Below, in pieces: positions 59,097 through 64,000 of a stretch of 64,000 nt of DNA. Position numbers and translations under genes: made by a program. Every line of letters starts with the position of its first letter. Position 1 is the stretch's first letter. Source of the stretch: an uncultured Trueperaceae bacterium (GTDB lineage Bacteria; Deinococcota; Deinococci; Deinococcales; Trueperaceae); NCBI GenBank assembly GCA_937873495.1, contig CALMXZ010000010.1, positions 1 to 64,000 on the forward strand. Reading direction: 5' to 3'. A model generated the notes under the pieces. That model saw only the letters and a program-made list of their open reading frames with translations. It did no database searches and had not been told where the DNA came from.

Positions 59097-60290
59097 ATGC
59101 CATCATCGGCTGACAGATCCGTTGTTAACGCCTTAAGCACGCTGCCGATAAGGCCAGATCTGTGGCTGCTAGACCCAGCAGTCGCCCACCTCAACCACGG
59201 CTCGTACGGCGCGGTGCCCAGGCCCGTGCTGGAGGCCCAACGCCGGGCCGCCGAGGCCATAGAACGCAGCCCGGAGAAGTTCTACCGAGCCGAGCTGGCG
59301 CCCGCCATCGACGAAGTGCGAAGTCGTGTAGCCGGCTTCCTCGCCGCCGACCCGGACGGCCTTGTGCTCCTGCAGAACGCCACCGAGGCCGTGCAGGTAG
59401 CTCTGAACGCCATGCGGTTCGAGGCTGGCGCGGAGATCGTTCACACCGACCACGCCTACCCGTGGGTCAAGGCCGCCATCGCGCGCACGTGCGCCGAGCG
59501 AGGCGCGGTGGCGCGGTGCGTGGAGCTGCCGGACCCGGAGGGCCTGACCGAGGCCGAGTTCGCGGCCGTGCTCATCACGATGCTCAAGGGTGCGCTTAAC
59601 AGGCGCACGGCGCTAGTGGTCCTGGACCAGATCACTTCGGCTTCCGCCCGGAGGTTGCCGGTCGAGGCCGTGTGCGCCGAGTTGGGCGACACGGTTCCCA
59701 TCCTCGTGGACGGTGCGCATGGTCCAGGCCTCATCGATACGCCGGTCCCCGCTGGAGCCGCGTTCTGGCTGGGCAACCTGCACAAGTGGGCCTTCGCGGC
59801 CCGCACCGCCGCCGCGCTCGTCGTGGCTCCGGCGTGGCGCGAGCGCGTGCGACCGCTCGTCACGAGCGCCGGCGAGGCGCGCGGCTTCCCGGGTTCGTTC
59901 AGCTACTTGGGCACGCAAGACCCCACGGCCTACCTGGCGCTCCCGGCGGCGCTCGACTTCCCGGTCGAACACCTCGGGATGACGTTCCGCCAGTTGCGCG
60001 AGCGTAACGCGGCCGTGCTGGAGCTCGGCATCCAAGGGCTGGCGGCGGCGCTGGGGGTGCGACCGCCGCTCGCCACCGGCCTCCCCATGCGGGTCGTGCC
60101 GCTCGGGCGGCCCGGAGGCGACGCCGAGGCGGGGGAGTTGGGCGGCCGCCTACGGGAGCTGGGCGTAGAGGCGGCGATCACCTCGGTGGGTGGTCGGCTG
60201 TACGCTCGGCTTTCCGTACAGGCCTACGTCGGCCTAGGGGAGTTCGCCAGGTTGTCGGAAGCCCTGACCAGGTTGGGGTTCGCGAACTAA
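59097..60290 (+). CDS. PLP-dependent class V aminotransferase-fold enzyme (isopenicillin N epimerase-like)
   Basis: 397 aa. HLNHGSYGAVPRPVLEAQRRAAE at the N-terminus, VLLQNATEAVQVALNAMRF, IVHTDHAYPWVKAAI, VVLDQITSASARRLPVEAV, VDGAHGPGLIDTPVPAGAAFWLGNLHKWAFAARTAAALVV (the PLP lysine is in NLHKWAF) and FSYLGTQDPTAYLAL are hallmarks of the CefD/EgtE-like branch. It may be an epimerase, lyase or C-S lyase; no pathway context discriminates. Confidence 0.88.
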   Translation: MPSSADRSVVNALSTLPIRPDLWLLDPAVAHLNHGSYGAVPRPVLEAQRRAAEAIERSPEKFYRAELAPAIDEVRSRVAGFLAADPDGLVLLQNATEAVQVALNAMRFEAGAEIVHTDHAYPWVKAAIARTCAERGAVARCVELPDPEGLTEAEFAAVLITMLKGALNRRTALVVLDQITSASARRLPVEAVCAELGDTVPILVDGAHGPGLIDTPVPAGAAFWLGNLHKWAFAARTAAALVVAPAWRERVRPLVTSAGEARGFPGSFSYLGTQDPTAYLALPAALDFPVEHLGMTFRQLRERNAAVLELGIQGLAAALGVRPPLATGLPMRVVPLGRPGGDAEAGELGGRLRELGVEAAITSVGGRLYARLSVQAYVGLGEFARLSEALTRLGFAN

Positions 60291-60317
60291 GCCCAGCTTC
60301 ACGAGTTCGTTCGTGCC

Positions 60318-61589
60318 TTACGCGACTTCGCTCCTGCCTAAGGCGCTAGCGTGCATAGGCAGGACGATGGTGAACACCGCGCCCCCATCAGGGTGATTCG
60401 TAGCTTCGAGGCGCCCACCGTGGCCCTCGGTGATGGCCTTGGCGATGGATAGCCCGAGCCCGGACCCCGTGTCGTTGCGAGTGCGCGACGGGTCGCCGCG
60501 GTAGAAACGCTCGAGCACGCGCGCCTCGTCGCCCGGAGGTAGGCCTTGCCCGTGGTCGCGCACGGTGATGCGCAGCTCGTCGCCCTCCTGCCGGGCGCTC
60601 ACGTCGATCGCCCCGGGCGTGGCGTAGTTGAGCGCGTTGTCGAGCAGGTTGCCGAGCACGCGGGCGATGCGGTCAGGGTCGAAGGCGGCGCTCAGGTCCT
60701 CGGGCACCGGTTCCAGGTGGATGGCAGCGCCGGCTTCAGCGGCCCGGCTGGCGAGGCTGTCGAGCAGCCCGCGTAGGTAGTCGGCTACTCGAACCGGGGT
60801 GGGCGTGAGCTCCAGATGACCGCTCTCCGCGGTCGAGAGGGTCCGGAGGTCGTCGACGAGGCGAGACAGCAGCATGACCTCGCGGTGCAGGCGCGCGAGC
60901 CCGGCGTCGTCGAGGGGGCGCACGCGGTCCTGCATGGCCTCGAGTTCGCTGCGGAGCACGGCGAGTGGGGTGCGCAGGTCGTGGGCTATGTCCGCGACCA
61001 TGCCGCGCCGCCACTCTTCCTGCCGCTCCAGGCCGCCGACCAGGGCGTTGAACGCTCCCGTGAGGCTGCGGAGCTCGTCGCGGTCGGGCGGGAGGTCGAG
61101 CCTCAACCCGCGCTCCCCGGCGGCTAGCCGCCGCGCGCCCCGTTCGAGCGCTAGCAGCGGTCGGGTGAGGCGGCGCGTCACGAGCCCCGCCACGGTCGTG
61201 GCCAGTAGGAAGGCCAGGAAACCGGCCAGCATGGCGGTGCGGGTCACCGTGCGGAAAGCGTTGCGGGCCGTACCAGTGGAACCGCCATCGATAGTGTGGT
61301 CGGTGGCCGACCAGCCTTGGAACCCGGGCTCGCTCGCCGGTGTCTGCGCGAACAGGTCGCGTTGTGCGTTGAGCACGGCCCCGAGGGTGAGCCAGGCGGT
61401 GAGCGCCACGGCGGCGAGCGCCACGAACGCGAACGTCACGGTGAGGCGGCGGCGCAGGCCCCAGCGGCGCCGGTGCGCTCGCCAGCCGGGGTGATGCCTC
61501 GGCCACGGGTGCCCGGGGTGGCGTCGCTCCCAACCGTTCCCGGCGTGCCGTTCGTTCCACAGGGGGCCGGGGCGGCGATGACGGCTCAC
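60318..61589 (-). CDS. Sensor histidine kinase
   Basis: 423 aa. A cytoplasmic His/Arg/Trp/Gly-rich N-terminus (about 1-48) precedes span 1 (TFAFVALAAVALTAWLTLGAV), a short periplasmic loop, span 2 (MLAGFLAFLLATTVAGLVTRRL) and HAMP. The H-box MVADIAHDLRTPLAVLRSELEAM has phospho-His about 200; N-box VLGNLLDNALNYA; G-boxes DHGQGLPP and GSGLGLSIAKAI. GTG start in GTGA overlap with the regulator upstream. The short periplasmic loop suggests envelope or membrane sensing. Confidence 0.92.
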   Translation of the reverse strand: MSRHRRPGPLWNERHAGNGWERRHPGHPWPRHHPGWRAHRRRWGLRRRLTVTFAFVALAAVALTAWLTLGAVLNAQRDLFAQTPASEPGFQGWSATDHTIDGGSTGTARNAFRTVTRTAMLAGFLAFLLATTVAGLVTRRLTRPLLALERGARRLAAGERGLRLDLPPDRDELRSLTGAFNALVGGLERQEEWRRGMVADIAHDLRTPLAVLRSELEAMQDRVRPLDDAGLARLHREVMLLSRLVDDLRTLSTAESGHLELTPTPVRVADYLRGLLDSLASRAAEAGAAIHLEPVPEDLSAAFDPDRIARVLGNLLDNALNYATPGAIDVSARQEGDELRITVRDHGQGLPPGDEARVLERFYRGDPSRTRNDTGSGLGLSIAKAITEGHGGRLEATNHPDGGAVFTIVLPMHASALGRSEVA

Positions 61590-62266
61590 CGCTGGTCTCG
61601 CAGCCGGTAGCCGACGCCCCTGACGGTCTCGATCATCTCGCCGCACGCTCCCAGCTTGCGGCGGAGGTTCTTGACGTGTGCGTCGACGGTGCGCTCGTCC
61701 GCGAAGCTCTCTCCCCCGCCCACGCTCGCGAGGAGCTCCGCCCGGCGCTTCACGCGCCCCGGTTCGCGCGCGAGTTCGGCCAGCAGGCGGAGTTCGCTGG
61801 CCGTGAGGTCGATCCGCTCGTCGCCGCACTCGACCACGTAGGCGCCGAGGTCGACGCTCAGGTCGCCCACGGTGAACCGGTCCGGCGTTGGCATGGCGCC
61901 GCCCGCGCGGCGCAGCACGGCCTTGACGCGCGCGACCACCTCGCGGGGGCTGTATGGTTTGACCACGTAGTCGTCCGCGCCGATGCCCAAGCCGACGAGC
62001 TTGTCGACCTCGGCGTCGCGGGCCGTGAGCATGATGATCGGCACCGCGGACTCGCCACGGATGCGCCGGGCGACCTCGAGTCCGTCCACGCCGGGAAGCA
62101 TGAGGTCGAGGAGGACCAGGTCGGGGCGGGCGGCGCGCCACAGCTCGAGCCCGCGCGCGCCGTCGAACGCGCTCTCCACCCGGTAACCCTCGCGCCTCAG
62201 GTAATCGGTGAGGATGCCTACCAGGTTCCGCTCGTCTTCGATGATGAGGAGCGTGCCCGTCGCCAT
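61586..62266 (-). CDS. OmpR-family response regulator
   Basis: 226 aa. REC domain (LLIIEDERNL, phospho-Asp in LVLLDLMLPGVDG about residue 51, IIMLTARD, DDYVVKPYSPREVVARVKAVLRR) and a C-terminal winged helix (LTASELRLLAELAREPGRVKRRAELL, DERTVDAHVKNLRRKLG, ETVRGVGYRLRD). The start is taken at ATG 62266, since TAGAGT lies seven bases upstream (leaderless), instead of GTG 62275. Operon with the histidine kinase. Confidence 0.93.
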   Translation of the reverse strand: MATGTLLIIEDERNLVGILTDYLRREGYRVESAFDGARGLELWRAARPDLVLLDLMLPGVDGLEVARRIRGESAVPIIMLTARDAEVDKLVGLGIGADDYVVKPYSPREVVARVKAVLRRAGGAMPTPDRFTVGDLSVDLGAYVVECGDERIDLTASELRLLAELAREPGRVKRRAELLASVGGGESFADERTVDAHVKNLRRKLGACGEMIETVRGVGYRLRDQR

Positions 62267-62273
62267 CTTCTCC

Positions 62274-62279
62274 ACTCTA
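62274..62279 (-). promoter_or_regulatory. -10 box for leaderless two-component operon
   Basis: TAGAGT on the minus strand, seven bases before ATG 62266. CCGCC-caa-GGCGG (an inverted repeat) lies directly upstream of it. The best spacing places no good -35 sequence, so activation by a regulator is possible. Confidence 0.45.
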
Positions 62280-62363
62280 GCCGCCTTGGGCGGTGCGGCC
62301 GGACGTGCCGGCCGTTAGCGAGTCGGCGCCGGCTTCTTGCCAAGGTATGGGTGACATAGGCGG

Positions 62364-62402
62364 ATCGAGCATCCACGCCTTGACGGTGCGCAGATGCTCG
62401 AT
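62364..62402. repeat. 10-bp inverted repeat upstream of the two-component operon
   Basis: ATCGAGCATC (62364-62373) and GATGCTCGAT (62393-62402), spacer 19 bases. It lies between the SHOCT-protein gene and the response regulator gene and could be a regulator-binding site or the 3' hairpin of the SHOCT gene. Confidence 0.6.
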
Positions 62403-62455
62403 TCGGGCGCGGGACGTCTAGCTTGCTCCAACGCCCGGCCCGGCTCCGGTGATGG

Positions 62456-62938
62456 CTAGGCTTGCGCCAGCGCCCGCTTGATCGCCTCTAGGTCCTCGAG
62501 GCTGATCTCGCCCTTCGCGAAGCGCATGCGTGCCAGGTTCAGCGCCTTGTCGAACCGCGGCTGGCCTTCGCCGTAGTGGGCGAGCCCGCGCTTCAGGGTC
62601 TCGAACTCCTGTGGGGTCACCTCGCCGTTGGCAAGACGCTCGCGGGCGGTCTGCCAGGCCTGGTCGTGTCCCGGTACGTCGTGCCCAAATCTACCGTGCC
62701 CCGGGCCGAACGGCTCTCCCGCGCGGCTCCTGGCGTCGGGTCCCCACCTGAACCCCCAGCCATCGTCGTCGGGGCGTTCGCCGCGCCTGCCGCCCCATCC
62801 GCCCCGCCAGCCACCGCGCACCACCGTCTTGATCAGGAACACGATGAAGAGGAAGAACAGTAGGGTACCGACGAGGTTCAAGAACCCCAGTCCGAACCCC
62901 AAGCCGGCCCCGTGGCCGAATCCGAAAGCGTATGCCAT
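62456..62938 (-). CDS. Membrane protein with two SHOCT domains
   Basis: 160 aa. A Gly/Phe/His-rich N-terminus with one span (LNLVGTLLFFLFIVFLIKTVV) and a Gly/Arg/Trp-rich linker are followed by two short C-terminal SHOCT helices: ARERLANGEVTPQEFETLKRGL and ARMRFAKGEISLEDLEAIKRAL. SHOCT units are thought to promote oligomerisation. AAAGGAGCG precedes the ATG. It lies upstream of the two-component operon, which could regulate it; region 62939-63198 holds only its leader and the ArsR promoter. Confidence 0.75.
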   Translation of the reverse strand: MAYAFGFGHGAGLGFGLGFLNLVGTLLFFLFIVFLIKTVVRGGWRGGWGGRRGERPDDDGWGFRWGPDARSRAGEPFGPGHGRFGHDVPGHDQAWQTARERLANGEVTPQEFETLKRGLAHYGEGQPRFDKALNLARMRFAKGEISLEDLEAIKRALAQA

Positions 62939-63162
62939 ACAGGATCGCTCCTTTCGCCAGTCGGGCCGTTTGGCCCCCGGTCTGGAGCGAGGTTAGGGCG
63001 GGCGCTATGAAGGTCGAGGGTTCGCCGTGTGAACGTCGCGTGAAGGAGGAATCGCGCTAGGAGCGCGGTGGTGGCGAGCGCCGCGTGCCGGCGACGGCGG
63101 CCGGCGCGGGGGGCGCCACCGCCTGTCAGTGCGGGCCCTGGTCCGGGCCGACCGCGGCTCCC

Positions 63163-63208
63163 TTGACAAGCCCGACCGACCGGCGGATACTAAACCAGAT
63201 GGTTCAGT
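63163..63208 (+). promoter_or_regulatory. arsR promoter and operator spanning the start codon
   Basis: TTGACA (63163-63168), 17-base spacer, GATACT (63186-63191) is a near-consensus promoter whose -10 ends seven bases before ATG 63199, so the mRNA should be leaderless. The inverted repeat ACTAAACCA (63189-63197)-GA-TGGTTCAGT (63200-63208), matching at 8 of 9 positions, covers the end of the -10, the start site and the first codons, the expected operator for the encoded ArsR repressor. Confidence 0.85.
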
Positions 63209-63540
63209 ATCAGGTGCAAGCGCCCCTCCACGAGACGTTCGCCGCCTTGGCGGACCCGACCCGCATCGCGTTCTTGGAGCGGCTGGAGCGCGCCGACGCG
63301 ACCATCACGCAGCTCGCCGACCGGGCGGGCATCTCGCTGCCTGGCGCGAGGAAGCACGTCAGGGTGCTGGAGGGCGTCGGGCTCGTCAGCACCCGCAAAC
63401 AGGGCAGGGCGCGCGTCTGCACGTTGGGGCCGCGCCGGCTGGAGCGGGAGGCCGCCTGGATCGAGGGCTACCGGCGCGTTCTCGAGGAGCGCTTCGACCA
63501 TCTCGGCAAGCTACTGGACCGCCTCAAGGAGGAGTCATGA
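63199..63540 (+). CDS. ArsR-family regulator coupled to SRPBCC gene
   Basis: 113 aa. Winged helix ETFAALADPTRIAFLERLERADATITQLADRAGISLPGARKHVRVLEGVGLVSTRKQGRARVCTLGPRRL, with a C-terminal helix ending in LGKLLDRLKEES. This is the type that pairs with an AHSA1/SRPBCC protein. No metal-site cysteines are visible, so it may not be a metal sensor. It is probably leaderless and autorepressed through the palindrome over its start. The TGA overlaps the ATG of the next gene. Confidence 0.92.
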   Translation: MVQYQVQAPLHETFAALADPTRIAFLERLERADATITQLADRAGISLPGARKHVRVLEGVGLVSTRKQGRARVCTLGPRRLEREAAWIEGYRRVLEERFDHLGKLLDRLKEES

Positions 63541-64000
63541 CCGCGCAAGGAAAGAACTACAAGCACACGGCCGCGACCATCGATGACCGCACCATCCGCG
63601 TGGAGCGCATCTTCGACGCCCCGCGCGACCTCGTATGGCGTGCCTACTCCGAACCCGAACTCGTCGCGCAGTGGTGGGGCCGCGGCAACAAGGTCGACGT
63701 CGAGAGGTTCGAGTTCCATAGGGGCGGCCACTGGCGCTTCGTCGAGCACCACGAGGGCGGCTCCGACGGCTTCGAGGGGCGCTTCCGCGAGATCGAACCG
63801 AAGACGCTCATCTCCCAGACCTTCGAATGGGACGGCATGCCCGGCCACCCGAGCATCGACACGGTGGAGTTCAGCGACGCTAACGGCGGCAGCGCCACGA
63901 AGATCTCGACCACGTCGCAGTTCTTCAACCAGGAGGAGTGCGACGGCATGGCCGCGGCCGGCGCCGAGGCCGGCATGGCCCAGAGCTATGCGGCGCTGGA
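63537..64000 (+). CDS. SRPBCC/AHSA1-domain protein, truncated by window end
   Basis: Open from ATG 63537 (sharing ATGA with the arsR stop) to the window edge, 154 codons so far. The translation has the AHSA1 pattern: RVERIFDAPRDLVWRAYSEPELVAQWWG, GHWRFVEHHEGG, GRFREIEPKTLISQTFEWDGMPGHPSIDTVEF. Such START-like folds bind hydrophobic ligands or act as co-chaperone-like proteins; typical length is 140-170 aa. Frequent partner of this ArsR type. Confidence 0.9.
   Translation, partial: MTAQGKNYKHTAATIDDRTIRVERIFDAPRDLVWRAYSEPELVAQWWGRGNKVDVERFEFHRGGHWRFVEHHEGGSDGFEGRFREIEPKTLISQTFEWDGMPGHPSIDTVEFSDANGGSATKISTTSQFFNQEECDGMAAAGAEAGMAQSYAAL

Overview
The window is a GC-rich (roughly 70%) bacterial chromosome segment with compact operons, GTG/TTG starts and many four-base NTGA stop/start overlaps. 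Lipoproteins with clear lipoboxes, an AnmK-type anhydro-muropeptide kinase, a complete Mrp antiporter operon, and a run of TANNNT -10 boxes placed 5-9 bases before start codons (the pattern of leaderless mRNAs) together suggest a Deinococcota member, most likely Truepera-like. That assignment is an inference from gene style; no rRNA or ribosomal gene is present to confirm it.

Layout. 1-9 kb: the 3' part of an amidase, a secreted carbohydrate-binding-type protein whose ribosome binding site lies in a long hairpin, formate-THF ligase, a YtrA-type GntR/ABC operon with an overlapping operator, and a SufR-like regulator coupled to a polysaccharide deacetylase and divergent from a small secreted protein. 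9-14 kb: a subtilisin-like lipoprotein, pgi, an aldo/keto reductase. 14-17.5 kb: an NsrR-like Rrf2 regulator divergent from nirK-nirV-sco, a copper nitrite-reduction module. 17.5-26 kb: GntR-GNAT-murQ divergent from a dipeptide/muropeptide-type ABC importer plus NagZ. 26-33.5 kb: the Mrp cation/proton antiporter (mrpA and mrpB fused, then C-D-E-F-G) with an MFS gene translationally coupled at its end. 33.7-45 kb: two beta-lactamase-fold serine hydrolases, anmK, a GAF-GAF-GGDEF-EAL protein, thiI with a rhodanese domain, and a BadF-type amino-sugar kinase with a LysR regulator. 45-54 kb: an MBL-rhodanese protein preceded by a 12-bp tandem repeat, a LiaF-like membrane protein, a secreted protein of unusual architecture, a second aldo/keto reductase, an orphan response regulator, hemin-type ABC genes and a double VOC protein. 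54-64 kb: tRNA-Val, a roughly 0.5-kb gene-poor stretch with a perfect inverted repeat, a Big2 lipoprotein, a RhaM-like protein, an unknown membrane protein, a second amidase, a class V aminotransferase, a two-component system with a SHOCT protein, and a leaderless ArsR gene coupled to an SRPBCC gene cut by the window end.

The strongest theme is cell-wall sugar salvage. NagZ, MurQ, AnmK, an amino-sugar kinase, a peptide/muropeptide-type importer, two penicillin-binding-type hydrolases and a GntR/UTRA regulator all occur within about 27 kb. The regulator's candidate half-sites sit inside both divergent promoters.

The second theme is regulatory DNA: at least six operator-like inverted repeats can be placed relative to promoter boxes. 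No CRISPR array, phage or insertion sequence was seen. All coordinates and motifs were read by eye; family assignments come from motif recognition without database searches.
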